This document shows, piece after piece, positions 55,082 to 63,652 of a DNA stretch of 64,000 nucleotides (the first letter of the stretch is position 1; the number at the start of each line of letters is the position of its first letter). The position numbers and the translations under genes were made by a program. This DNA comes from Parafilimonas terrae. Lineage in GTDB: Bacteria > Bacteroidota > Bacteroidia > Chitinophagales > Chitinophagaceae. The DNA lies in contig NZ_FOXQ01000003.1 of assembly GCF_900115755.1 (NCBI RefSeq), forward strand, positions 62,001 through 126,000, in the 5' to 3' direction. Under the pieces are notes generated by a model, which did no database searches, was not told the origin of the DNA, and was given only the letters and a program-made list of their open reading frames with translations.

Positions 55082-55722
55082 CAGTATTTCTTTTTAATCA
55101 GCAGCAAACCATCTCTTATCGTTAATAACACCTGTTCGGTTCGCTGATCATCTGAAACATGCTTATTAAATTGTGCAATGGCTTTTGCACTTTTGTTGTC
55201 AATTTTTTCTTCCAGCACCTGGCCGTGAAACAGGACGTTATCAGCCAGGATAAAACCATGTTCACTTAAACGCTGTAAAGCCTCTTCATAGTATGTTATA
55301 TACGAAGTTTTGTCAGCATCTATAAAAACAAGGTCCCACTTATGCGGCAATGTTCTTATAATTTCCCTGGCATCGCCCTTGTGTAAATGTATCTTATCAG
55401 TCATGCCTGCTGCTGCAATATTTTTCCACGCAGTGTTAGCATCCCCTTCACGCAATTCTATCGTGTGCAATTCACCGCCTGCCCGTAATCCCCTGGCAAG
55501 ACATATTGCACTGAAACCGGTGAAGGTTCCAATCTCTAAAATATATTTTGGCTGAAGCAGAGAACTTATAAACTCAAGGAACTTGCCCTGCACGGGGCCG
55601 CTTATCATGTGTGCATGAGGATGATTGGCTATTGTATCCCCATATATTTTCATCAATACATCGTCTAAAACCGATGTATGCATTGATGCGTAGTCTTCAG
55701 CAAGTTTATCAATCCACTGCAT
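55081..55722 (-). CDS. O-methyltransferase (class I, catechol-type)
   Basis: SAM-dependent O-methyltransferase. I start at ATG 55722 (213 residues), giving the family-like MQWIDKLAEDYASMHTSVL; the longer frame opens within the symporter gene. Motif I is ILEIGTFTGFSAICLARGL, and the metal/catalytic Asp is in LVFIDADKTSYITYYEEAL, as in catechol/caffeoyl-CoA methyltransferases. HPHAHMISGPVQGKFLEF is a family N-terminal segment. The start overlaps the symporter stop by 14 bp, and its own stop overlaps the next ATG. The methyl acceptor is unknown. Confidence 0.9.
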   Translation of the reverse strand: MQWIDKLAEDYASMHTSVLDDVLMKIYGDTIANHPHAHMISGPVQGKFLEFISSLLQPKYILEIGTFTGFSAICLARGLRAGGELHTIELREGDANTAWKNIAAAGMTDKIHLHKGDAREIIRTLPHKWDLVFIDADKTSYITYYEEALQRLSEHGFILADNVLFHGQVLEEKIDNKSAKAIAQFNKHVSDDQRTEQVLLTIRDGLLLIKKKY

Positions 55723-57175
55723 TTGTTGGTATTGCCGGTTTTGATACGAGCAAAAGCCCGGCAAATGTAAGCAAGCCGTTAATAAGAAGCAATTCTAATC
55801 CTATGGAATAGCCATTGAACCATCTGGTGGCATTATCGCTCAATATATATGTAATAATTGGCGCCGCTATGCAAATCATTACCATTACTGAATTTTGAGG
55901 CACTGCTCTCCTGGTAAAAATGCCAAACAGAAACAGGCCAAGCAGCGGGCCATAAGTGTATCCTGCAACAATCAGTATAACATTAATGATTGATTTGTCA
56001 TCAATCCATTTAAAGATCATAATACATAAAAAGAAGATTAATGCGAATGTTATATGTACGATTATTCTTGTTCGTTTGGTTTGTTTTTCGGTGAGCGATG
56101 GATTGCGCCTTAATCCTAAAATATCAATACAAAAAGAAGAAGTAAGCGCCGTTAGCGCACCATCGGCGCTGGGAAATAAGGCCGATATGAGCCCGATGAT
56201 AAAAATGATGGCAACAAACGATGGCAAATAATTCAAAGCAATTGTTGGAAACAGGTCGTCGCCTTTTATATCAATATTTTGAGAAGCTGCAAACAGGTAT
56301 AATAATCCGCCTAAAAATAAAAACAGGAAGTTCACGCCAACAGAAATAAGGCTGAAGGTGATCATATTCTTTTGTGAATCTTTAAGAGTTCGCACACTTA
56401 TATTTTTCTGCATCATTTCCTGGTCGAGGCCGGTCATACCGATGGTTAAAAATGCACCGCCGATAATCTGTTTTATAAAGAAGCTGCCGCTTTTTACATC
56501 GGTATTAAAAATCTCTGTATAATTTTTTACATGCAATGATTTGATAGCGGCGCCAAAAGAAAAATGCATCATATCCATCATAAAATAAATGCAGATAACA
56601 AGGCCCAGCAGCATGCAGGTTGTTTGAAGCATATCGGTAAACACGATAGTTTTTACACCGCCTTCAAATGTGTACAACAATATCATTAAAAGAATAATGA
56701 ATGTGGTAAACCAAAAAGGAATGTGCATGTTGTCGAGAATAAATATCTGCAATACATTTATCACTAAATACAATCTTGCCGTTGCTCCCAGTATCCTTGA
56801 AATAATAAAAAACAGGGCGCCGGTTTTATATGATACTTTTCCAAAACGATTAAGCAGATAATTATAAATAGAAGTTACCTGCATTTTATAATATAGCGGC
56901 AACAGTATAAATGCAATCAAACAATATCCTATAAAATTACCGATAACAACCTGGAAATAGCCAAAGCCGCCGCTGCCAACTGTGCCCGGAACGCTTACGA
57001 ATGTTACGCCGCTAAGTGATGTGCCAATCATGCCAAAAGCCACCAGCATCCAGTTACTGTTGCGGTTGCCTATAAAGAATGAATTGTTATCAGCATTGCG
57101 GCTGGTGTACCAGGCAACGCCAAGCAGCAATAAAAAATAAATCAATACAAAACCAAAGAGAAAGTATGGAGACAT
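55709..57175 (-). CDS. Sodium:solute symporter (SSS family)
   Basis: Na+-coupled transporter with about 13 transmembrane helices in 488 residues. The family core FGMIGTSLSGVTFVSVPGTV (helix 1-2, Na+ site region) and IGGAFLTIGMTGLDQEMMQK are present. The helix 8 stretch VAIIFIIGLISALFPSADGA, followed by LTALTSSFCIDILGLRRNP, is the classic SSS segment. The substrate (sugar, amino acid, pantothenate-type) cannot be told from the sequence. It starts a tight minus-strand series with the O-methyltransferase, glucosaminidase and perhaps hpt. Confidence 0.93.
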   Translation of the reverse strand: MSPYFLFGFVLIYFLLLLGVAWYTSRNADNNSFFIGNRNSNWMLVAFGMIGTSLSGVTFVSVPGTVGSGGFGYFQVVIGNFIGYCLIAFILLPLYYKMQVTSIYNYLLNRFGKVSYKTGALFFIISRILGATARLYLVINVLQIFILDNMHIPFWFTTFIILLMILLYTFEGGVKTIVFTDMLQTTCMLLGLVICIYFMMDMMHFSFGAAIKSLHVKNYTEIFNTDVKSGSFFIKQIIGGAFLTIGMTGLDQEMMQKNISVRTLKDSQKNMITFSLISVGVNFLFLFLGGLLYLFAASQNIDIKGDDLFPTIALNYLPSFVAIIFIIGLISALFPSADGALTALTSSFCIDILGLRRNPSLTEKQTKRTRIIVHITFALIFFLCIMIFKWIDDKSIINVILIVAGYTYGPLLGLFLFGIFTRRAVPQNSVMVMICIAAPIITYILSDNATRWFNGYSIGLELLLINGLLTFAGLLLVSKPAIPTNAVD

Positions 57176-57241
57176 GTAATCGTTTTATTAGTTTGGCAAA
57201 ATACAGGATTCATGCTAAGCAGGAAAAATTTTGGCGCACTA

Positions 57242-57760
57242 TCACCATATCTTTATCTTTTCCATCATCTTCTCTACCATCTTATAAGTTGCCGGGCAAT
57301 ACTGAATATTCTGCTGGTGCACATGCATATAATCAACCATTTTCTTTTTTGTAAGATGCGGAAAACCGGCACAATCTGCAGGCCTTACTTCATAAATAGA
57401 GCACATATTGGTTGAAAGGTCGAGGAATTGGCAGGGCTGGCTTATGTTCACCCAATCCTTATCTTTTTTTTCATGCTTAAGCCAGCGCTCCTTAAAATCT
57501 TTGGGCCGCATGTTTAAATGTTTTGAAATGCGGCGTATATCTTTTGAAGTAAATGTTGGCGTCATTTTTTTGCAGCAATTGGCGCAGGATAAACAGTCAA
57601 CTTCCTGCCATACTTCTGTATTTATTTGTTCAGCAAGATCATCAAGCCCCTGCGGTTGTATTTTTTGTACCCGTTTTAAATAACGGACAAATTGGTTCTT
57701 ATAAATACTTACTTTTTTTCTGAATGAATAAATATTAACCGGCTGCATTTTATTAAGCAT
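57242..57760 (-). CDS. YkgJ-type cysteine-cluster protein
   Basis: I start at ATG 57760 (172 residues); ATG 57748 (MQPVNIYSFRKKV) is equally likely. The longer frame would run into the start of the divergent xerD gene. The cysteine cluster is CLSCANCCKKM (about residue 57) followed by CQFLDLSTNMCSIYEVRPAD and CAGFP, the pattern of the YkgJ/zinc- or iron-binding CxxCxxC domain. The function in the family is unknown, though metal binding is plausible. It is divergent from xerD. Confidence 0.85.
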   Translation of the reverse strand: MLNKMQPVNIYSFRKKVSIYKNQFVRYLKRVQKIQPQGLDDLAEQINTEVWQEVDCLSCANCCKKMTPTFTSKDIRRISKHLNMRPKDFKERWLKHEKKDKDWVNISQPCQFLDLSTNMCSIYEVRPADCAGFPHLTKKKMVDYMHVHQQNIQYCPATYKMVEKMMEKIKIW

Positions 57761-57862
57761 TAAGCTTTGAATATTAAATATTTTTGCCAACGAATGTAAG
57801 CAGCTATCATTAATAGCAAACAGTAAAAAATAAATAGTGAAATAAAAGCCTCTGATTGTGCA

Positions 57863-58765
57863 ATGTGGCAACCATACAAAAAATCTTATAAAGCATATCT
57901 TCAGCTTGAAAAATCTTTAAGCGATAATTCTGTTGAAGCTTACATGCACGACCTGGAAAAACTAACGCAATACCTGCAGGCAGAAAACAATATGAAAACG
58001 CCTGCCGATATAGCTTTAAAAGACTTGCAGCAGTTTATTCAGGGCATTGCGAAAATGGGTATTAACGCCACTTCCCAGGCAAGAATTATTTCTGGCATAA
58101 AAAGTTTTTTTAAATATTGCGTTATTGAAAATATTATTGCAAAAGACCCTTCTGTTTTGCTGGAAGCGCCAAAGCTAAAACGTGCACTCCCGGATGTATT
58201 AAGCTTTCAGGAAATTGAAAATATTATTGCTGCAATAGATATGAGCACGCCAGATGGCACGCGCAACAGGGCCATATTGGAAACAATGTACAGTTGCGGT
58301 TTACGCGTAAGTGAAACGGTAAATTTAAAGTTAAGCAGCCTTTATCTTGATATTGGTTTTGTACGCGTAATTGGCAAAGGCGATAAAGAACGCTTAATAC
58401 CTGTTGGCAATGATGCAATAAAACATATTAAAATTTATAGAGAAAATATCCGTAACCACATTAAACCAAAGAAGGATTATGAAGACATTGTTTTTTTAAA
58501 CAGGTTTGGCAGCAGCTTATCGCGGGTTATGATATTTTACATTATAAAAGACCTTGCAAAAAAGGCGGGCATTACAAAAATTATTTCACCGCATACATTC
58601 CGTCATTCATTTGCTACACACCTTGTGGAAGGAGGCGCCGATCTGCGTGCCGTGCAGGAAATGCTTGGGCATGAAAGTATTACCACAACAGAAATCTATA
58701 CACATTTAGACAGGGATTATCTGAGGGCTACACTAAACCAGTTTCACCCGGCATTTAAGAAATAA
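57863..58765 (+). CDS. xerD: Site-specific tyrosine recombinase XerD
   Basis: Resolves chromosome dimers at dif with XerC. The 300 residues have the N-terminal SAM-like core-binding domain (SYKAYLQLEKSLSDNSVEAY) and the catalytic Arg in MYSCGLRVSETVNLKLS. The Lys is in VIGKGDKERLIPVG, the HxxR box in ISPHTFRHSFATHLVEGGAD and the His in VQEMLGHESITTTEIYTH, which contains the nucleophile Tyr. All five catalytic residues are kept. XerC versus XerD is assigned by overall similarity and lack of neighbours; only one such gene is in the window. Confidence 0.9.
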   Translation: MWQPYKKSYKAYLQLEKSLSDNSVEAYMHDLEKLTQYLQAENNMKTPADIALKDLQQFIQGIAKMGINATSQARIISGIKSFFKYCVIENIIAKDPSVLLEAPKLKRALPDVLSFQEIENIIAAIDMSTPDGTRNRAILETMYSCGLRVSETVNLKLSSLYLDIGFVRVIGKGDKERLIPVGNDAIKHIKIYRENIRNHIKPKKDYEDIVFLNRFGSSLSRVMIFYIIKDLAKKAGITKIISPHTFRHSFATHLVEGGADLRAVQEMLGHESITTTEIYTHLDRDYLRATLNQFHPAFKK

Positions 58766-58896
58766 ACAAGCAAACTAATATCGCTGAAGCAAGAAAAATC
58801 GTCAATAGTCAATATACAATAATCCCCGCCTGACCAAATCAGTTGGGCAGGAATGTTTAATTGTAAGCCCTCTCAAATAATTATTGAATATTGAGC

Positions 58897-58913
58897 ATTG
58901 AATATTGATTATT
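58897..58913 (-). repeat. 17-bp repeat AATAATCAATATTCAAT, copy 2
   Basis: Exact reverse complement of 32579-32595. The adjacent TTGAATATTGA at 58883-58893 is a further half-copy, so the site is a small local cluster of this motif. Confidence 0.4.
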
Positions 58914-58943
58914 TCAGGAATAAGCAATATTGAAAAAGAATAA

Positions 58944-59405
58944 CTATTTACCCTGTTTTATATAACCATTGTAAGAAATGCCTTGCTTATCGTTGCTGGT
59001 GGCCTGCAATAAAGCAGTTTTGTTATCAAACACCGTTAAATAAAATACCGTTCCTGAAAACCTGTCTTTTATTTTCATAGAAACTTCATAACGCCCCTTC
59101 TTACCTTCTTTAACAGTATACTCATAATCAGCAGAGGTGAAATTATAGCCTGCATCAGATGGGTTAACCGGGGCTGAATAAGCTGTTCCAACATAAGGAA
59201 GATAAACAACAAGTGAATCTCCTTTTACATCAAGTGAAAAGCTTGAAGTTAACTGCCTCGTCCTGCCGCGCAGCGGGTTCATTGTTTGAGGTATGAATGA
59301 GTAGCGTTTTGAATCAAGTAACGATTTTATAGCACTTGTTGAATCCTGTGCATATAATTCGCTGATAAAAATCACAGCAAATAATAATAATATGGTCTTT
59401 TTCAT
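58944..59405 (-). CDS. DUF4251 exported protein
   Basis: A signal peptide (TILLLFAVIFISELYAQ) precedes a single DUF4251-like domain of about 130 residues. The sequence LLDSKRYSFIPQTMNPLRGR, the all-beta YLPYVGTAYSAPVNPSDAGY, and FTVFDNKTALLQATSNDKQG-like segments match that family pattern. The domain is nearly confined to Bacteroidota and its function is unknown. It is convergent with xerD. No partner gene is evident. Confidence 0.85.
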   Translation of the reverse strand: MKKTILLLFAVIFISELYAQDSTSAIKSLLDSKRYSFIPQTMNPLRGRTRQLTSSFSLDVKGDSLVVYLPYVGTAYSAPVNPSDAGYNFTSADYEYTVKEGKKGRYEVSMKIKDRFSGTVFYLTVFDNKTALLQATSNDKQGISYNGYIKQGK

Positions 59406-59618
59406 ATCAAAAAATTTATGCGATGCTTTGACTACCCGCTTCTAAAACTGTTTACTTGCAGCTTTAGAAGTTTTTAAAATTAAACATTTCCTTAAAACCG
59501 TTTCTCAACAAACAGAAGGCGGATGACCATGCAGTTATCTTTAAACCCTTTGGTTCGGGAACTGCATGTTTGTTCAAAAGGCTTCAATCTTCTTACATTT
59601 ACAAACAAGATATTATAT

Positions 59619-60395
59619 ATGAAGATTGCAACTTATAATGTAAATGGCGTTAACGGGCGGCTGCCTGTTTTATTAAGGTGGCTGCAAGAATCTATGCCCG
59701 ATATTGTTTGCCTGCAGGAATTAAAAGCGCCGCAGGAAAAATTTCCGTTGCAGGATATAGAAAATGCAGGTTACAAAGCAATATGGCATGGACAAAAAAG
59801 CTGGAACGGCGTGGCCATTTTATCACGCGGCGAAGCGCCTCAGGAAATACGCCGCGTATTGCCCGGCGATCCCGAAGATTTGCATAGCCGTTACATAGAA
59901 GCTAAAGTAAACGGCTTAACCATTGGCTGTCTTTATTTGCCCAACGGCAATCCTGCGCCCGGTCCAAAGTTTGATTATAAACTGAGATGGTTTGAACGTT
60001 TAACCAAACATGCGGCAGAATTATACAGAAGCGGCGAACGGGTAATATTAACCGGTGATTATAATGTAATGCCAACTGAGCTTGATGTATATAAACCGGA
60101 GCGCTGGGTGGATGATGCTTTGTTCAGGCCGGAAACAAGGGCTGCATTTCATAAGCTGCTTGAACAGGGATGGACGGATGCTATCCGTAAATTATATCCA
60201 GGTGAAGTGATCTATACTTTCTGGGATTATTTCCGGAATGCTTATGGCCGTAATGCAGGCTTGCGCATAGATCATTTTTTATTAAGCGCAGATGTTGATA
60301 AAGATCTTGTTATCGCCGGCGTTGATAAGTTTGTTCGCGGCTGGGAGAAAACGAGTGATCATGCACCTGTTTGGATTGAACTAAAAGATGCATAG
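59619..60395 (+). CDS. xthA: Exodeoxyribonuclease III
   Basis: AP endonuclease and 3'-exonuclease of base-excision repair. I start at ATG 59619 (258 residues): MKIATYNVNGVNGRLPVLLR is the family N-terminus. The 32 codons before it are not protein-like. The catalytic Glu is in CLQELKAPQEKFP, the active-site region in LTGDYNVMPTELDVYKP, and the C-terminal His-Asp in TSDHAPVWIEL. FWDYFRNAYGRNAGLRIDHF is typical ExoIII. The gene stands alone. Confidence 0.95.
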   Translation: MKIATYNVNGVNGRLPVLLRWLQESMPDIVCLQELKAPQEKFPLQDIENAGYKAIWHGQKSWNGVAILSRGEAPQEIRRVLPGDPEDLHSRYIEAKVNGLTIGCLYLPNGNPAPGPKFDYKLRWFERLTKHAAELYRSGERVILTGDYNVMPTELDVYKPERWVDDALFRPETRAAFHKLLEQGWTDAIRKLYPGEVIYTFWDYFRNAYGRNAGLRIDHFLLSADVDKDLVIAGVDKFVRGWEKTSDHAPVWIELKDA

Positions 60396-60474
60396 GTTTT
60401 GCACAAGGACTGCATAAGTTTATGCAGTATTCAAAATTTGTGGTGCAGGAATTGATTTAATACCTGTAAAAAAT

Positions 60475-60717
60475 ATGCCTTCATTATCTTATACAACATT
60501 GGTTACACTGCCAGATAACAGCACAGTTGAAGTACAGTATTACTGCATAGATAAAAAACTGGATAAAGAAGAAAGAAAAACTAAGACAGAACTTTTTATA
60601 CAGTTGCACGATTGCATTTGTACAATTAAGATTGATAAGTCGGCTTGTAAAAATCCTGATGCCCTCGAAAGCATCGTGCAGCATAAAGTAATTAATACGA
60701 GAGGGCATTTGTGCTGA
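60475..60717 (+). CDS. Small protein of unknown function
   Basis: An 80-residue frame from ATG 60475 with no homologue I recognise. It is Lys/Asp/Cys-rich (YCIDKKLDKEERKTKTELFI, LHDCICTIKIDKSACKNPDA), with four cysteines. No signal or membrane segment is visible. It is at the lower limit of credible coding length and could be a chance frame; the codon use is not unlike its neighbours. A dispersed repeat lies 70 bp after it. Confidence 0.4.
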   Translation: MPSLSYTTLVTLPDNSTVEVQYYCIDKKLDKEERKTKTELFIQLHDCICTIKIDKSACKNPDALESIVQHKVINTRGHLC

Positions 60718-61085
60718 TCATTGACCTGTTTTTCTGTGTAAAATTTATTAGTGATGTCAACTGTAAAACCGTTGCTGCCATTCAGCGGTGCAGCACAAGG
60801 GAGTGACACAAGGAACGATGCCATCCTTCATTTGCCGGTAACAAAAAATACATTTTATTTCGACTCCGCTCAATAGTAAAAGTCTTCGGCTCCGCTCAGG
60901 CTTTTACCATAATCAACCCGCCTGCTTAATAAAGATTATTTTAATACCTCCTATATAAACAAATAAGCGCCTTGCTTATCTTCGGCAAAGAATAAGCAAA
61001 TATGAAATGCCCATGTAAAATTTAATACATAAGATAATTTTTATTGGGCATTGCACCTGGCTTCTAAAAAATAAAAAACAAGCAG
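60718..61085. other. Intergenic region, 368 bp, with dispersed repeat
   Basis: Holds a copy of the dispersed repeat (60789-60830) and, at 60887-60913, a hairpin with arms GTAAAAGTC and GGCTTTTAC. The twice-repeated CTCCGCTCA (60863-60871 and 60890-60898) is a further oddity. The A/T-rich last 100 bp precede the glutamine synthetase-like gene and probably contain its promoter, which I could not fix. Confidence 0.5.
60789..60830 (+). repeat. Dispersed intergenic repeat, copy 3
   Basis: GTGCAGCACAAGGGAGTGAC then ACAAGGAACGATGCCATCC shares its first 24 bases nearly unchanged with copies 2 and 4; the CCGTG core is altered (GGAACG). Confidence 0.6.
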
Positions 61086-62435
61086 ATGAAATCCGATATT
61101 ATACAGCGGTTACAACAGAATAATATTGATAAAATAAAATTTGCCGTAACAGATATTGACGGCGTGCTGCGTGGCAAGATCATTAACATCAACAAGTTTG
61201 TAAAAGCTATAGAAAACGGTGTTGGTTTTTGTAATGTTGTTTTTGGCTGGGATATGAATGATGTGTGCTATACCAATGGTGATGTAAGCGGCTGGCATAC
61301 GGGTTATCCTGATGCATTTGCCACCATTGATTTGAATACTTACAGAACCATTCCCTGGCAAAACAATACTCCTTTTTTTCTTGCCGATTTCAGTCATGCA
61401 CCCGAAGTGGCAGCGGCCTGTCCGCGCACTTTGTTAAAACATATAAATGGGCAATGTGAAGCACTTGGCTTCAAAGCTTTTTTTTCAAAAGAATTTGAAT
61501 GGTTCAATTTTATAGAAACGCCGCAAACATTAAGCGATAAGCATTACGTAAACCCGCAGCCATTAACGCCCGGCATGTTTGGCTATTCATTGTTGCGCAC
61601 TTCGCAGCATGATGCTTTCTACTATGATTTATTCAATCTTTTAAATGCATTTGATGTGCCGCTGGAAGGCCTGCATACAGAAACCGGCAACGGCGTATAT
61701 GAAGCCAGCATTGACTATACGGATATACTGGAAGCGGCAGACCGCGCTGTATTATTTAAAACAGCGGTAAAAGAAATTGCATACAAACATGGTTTAATGG
61801 CTACGTTCATGGCAAAATGGAATAGTGCATTGCCTGGCTGCAGCGGTCACATTCATCAGCATCTTGAAGATGAAAATGGCAATAATATTTTTAAAGATGA
61901 AAAAGATGCCAATGGCTTAAGCGAAATAATGAAGCAATATATTGCCGGCCAGTTATATTGTCTTCCGTTCATCATGCCCATGTATGCGCCAACTATAAAC
62001 AGTTATAAACGTTATGTGGAAGGTGCATGGGCTGCAACAAGCGTAAGCTGGGGCATAGAAAACAGAACAACCGCTTTGCGTGTTATCAATCATATTCCGG
62101 CTGCTACGCGGCTGGAAACAAGGGTGCCCGGCGCGGACGCCAATCCATATTTATCTATGGCGGCAAGCCTTGCTTCGGGGTTATATGGTATAAAACATAA
62201 ACTCAGCCTCAATCTTGAGCCGGTCAGGGGCAGTGCTTATGATATTAAATCTTTACAACGGTTACCGGCAACTTTGCAGGAGGCAATCCTTATTATGAAA
62301 AACTCAAACATTGCAGCAAGCTTGTTTGGCGAAGCATTTACGGATCATTTCATCCGCACCCGCGAATGGGAATGCCGCCAGTTTGAGAAGCAGGTTACTG
62401 ATTGGGAATTGAAACGTTATTTTGAAATTATATAA
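61086..62435 (+). CDS. Glutamine synthetase-family ligase (gamma-glutamyl amide type)
   Basis: ATP-dependent ligase of the GlnA fold joining the gamma-carboxyl of glutamate to an amine; in relatives such as PuuA the amine is a polyamine rather than ammonia. The 449 residues have an N-terminal beta-grasp (KIKFAVTDIDGVLRGKIINI). The metal Glu lies in SKEFEWF, and EASI sits in HTETGNGVYEASIDYTDILE. The ATP/Glu region GCSGHIHQHLEDENGNNI follows. The flap ENRTTALRV and the signature RVPGADANPYLSMAASLASG complete it. The amine substrate is unknown. It opens a plus-strand series with a kinase-like and a HAD-like gene, 140 bp and 2 bp apart. Confidence 0.88.
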   Translation: MKSDIIQRLQQNNIDKIKFAVTDIDGVLRGKIININKFVKAIENGVGFCNVVFGWDMNDVCYTNGDVSGWHTGYPDAFATIDLNTYRTIPWQNNTPFFLADFSHAPEVAAACPRTLLKHINGQCEALGFKAFFSKEFEWFNFIETPQTLSDKHYVNPQPLTPGMFGYSLLRTSQHDAFYYDLFNLLNAFDVPLEGLHTETGNGVYEASIDYTDILEAADRAVLFKTAVKEIAYKHGLMATFMAKWNSALPGCSGHIHQHLEDENGNNIFKDEKDANGLSEIMKQYIAGQLYCLPFIMPMYAPTINSYKRYVEGAWAATSVSWGIENRTTALRVINHIPAATRLETRVPGADANPYLSMAASLASGLYGIKHKLSLNLEPVRGSAYDIKSLQRLPATLQEAILIMKNSNIAASLFGEAFTDHFIRTREWECRQFEKQVTDWELKRYFEII

Positions 62436-62460
62436 AAAAAGGTTTTGGTTACCGGCAAAT

Positions 62461-62503
62461 GAACTGGTATGAAGCACGGTTGTGTCACTCCCTTGTACTG
62501 CAT
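62461..62503 (-). repeat. Dispersed intergenic repeat, copy 4
   Basis: Reverse complement of ATGCAGTACAAGGGAGTGAC then ACAACCGTGCTTCATACC; the closest match is copy 2 at 28871. It lies between the ligase gene and the kinase-like gene. Confidence 0.65.
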
Positions 62504-62576
62504 ATCTTTATTCATCCGCGGTTTCAAATTCAAAATCTACATCATTTTAAAAAGTATAGGGATTAATATATAATTC

Positions 62577-63650
62577 ATGTTCAACATAAATGAGAATATG
62601 CTGCAGTTTATAGATTTTACGGCCATTGTAAAAGAAGCCTGGGAAGCTTACGATGATACAAGAAAAATTATAAGCATTGTTGATATAAGCGCTAAAGTTT
62701 CAACCAACCATGTTTACCGGGTTAAGTTTGAAGATGAAAGTTTCATTATCGCGAAGCTTTCCTATTACGGCAAGTTTGAGCACTTTGAACAGGACCATAA
62801 GATTATTGATGTAATGAGCAACAATATGCCTGCACCTTTTGAAAACGTGCTGGCACGTTCACTCATGAAAGGCAATAAACTTTTTATTCACCGCTATAAA
62901 ACAGATGTTATTGATGCGTGGGTTATATTTTATCGGCCCATTCAAATAAAAAAAAGGTCGCCAAGAAGATTGAATGAAGAGCAGATAGAAAAGTTTGCAG
63001 AACAGTTAGCACTGTTTCATAAAGCATGCTTCAACATTCGCAAAACGCTGCCCACATCATCCAAATCGTTCAAAACAGATATTCATGCCTTGCTGCAATA
63101 TCTTGAAACAGATGACGGGCGCTACGAACACCGCATGCATGAAAATGTTATTCGCGAACAATGCAATTTATTATTGCAGGAATTTGAAGTGTTCCGCCAT
63201 TCGGGCATTGAGCGCATGCCGGTTTTTGTAGACTGGAACATTGGTAATTTTTCCATTGCATCCACCACTTCATTCAAGCTTTTTTCCCGCTGGGATTACG
63301 ACTGGTTCCGCATGTCAACCCGCATGATGGATTTTTATTTTCTCAGCCGCGTTGTTTCAAATGTTGGCGACCGCACTGCATTCAGTTATTACATCGGGCC
63401 TTTAATGGAAGACAGGTTTATACGTTTTCTCAAAGCCTATCATGCCGTATATCCTTTAACAGGAAATGAAATTGTATTCCTGAAAGAAGTGTATCGATTT
63501 TTTATTTTGAATTATGTTGTGAAAGATGGCCGTTATTTCTTTCATGAAATGTTTGCCAACAAGCTGCAGCGTGAAGCTTTTGAAATATATCTTCCTTCCA
63601 TTGAGAAAGAATTCGATGCAGATAAATTATTAAAAGCGCTTAATTTGTAA
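62577..63650 (+). CDS. Phosphotransferase-like (APH/choline kinase fold) protein
   Basis: 357 residues. An ATP-binding Lys is likely in SFIIAKLSYYGK (Lys60). The catalytic-loop counterpart is VDWNIGN (Asp219, Asn221/Asn224), where APH and choline kinases have HGDLHxxN: the leading His is missing, replaced by Val. The metal Asp region is RWDYDWF (Asp240/Asp242). The N-terminal lobe is otherwise kinase-like. It might phosphorylate a small molecule, or be an inactive paralogue. It starts at ATG 62577, with ATG 62598 as an alternative. It is followed 2 bp later by the HAD gene. Confidence 0.75.
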   Translation: MFNINENMLQFIDFTAIVKEAWEAYDDTRKIISIVDISAKVSTNHVYRVKFEDESFIIAKLSYYGKFEHFEQDHKIIDVMSNNMPAPFENVLARSLMKGNKLFIHRYKTDVIDAWVIFYRPIQIKKRSPRRLNEEQIEKFAEQLALFHKACFNIRKTLPTSSKSFKTDIHALLQYLETDDGRYEHRMHENVIREQCNLLLQEFEVFRHSGIERMPVFVDWNIGNFSIASTTSFKLFSRWDYDWFRMSTRMMDFYFLSRVVSNVGDRTAFSYYIGPLMEDRFIRFLKAYHAVYPLTGNEIVFLKEVYRFFILNYVVKDGRYFFHEMFANKLQREAFEIYLPSIEKEFDADKLLKALNL

Positions 63651-63652
63651 GC

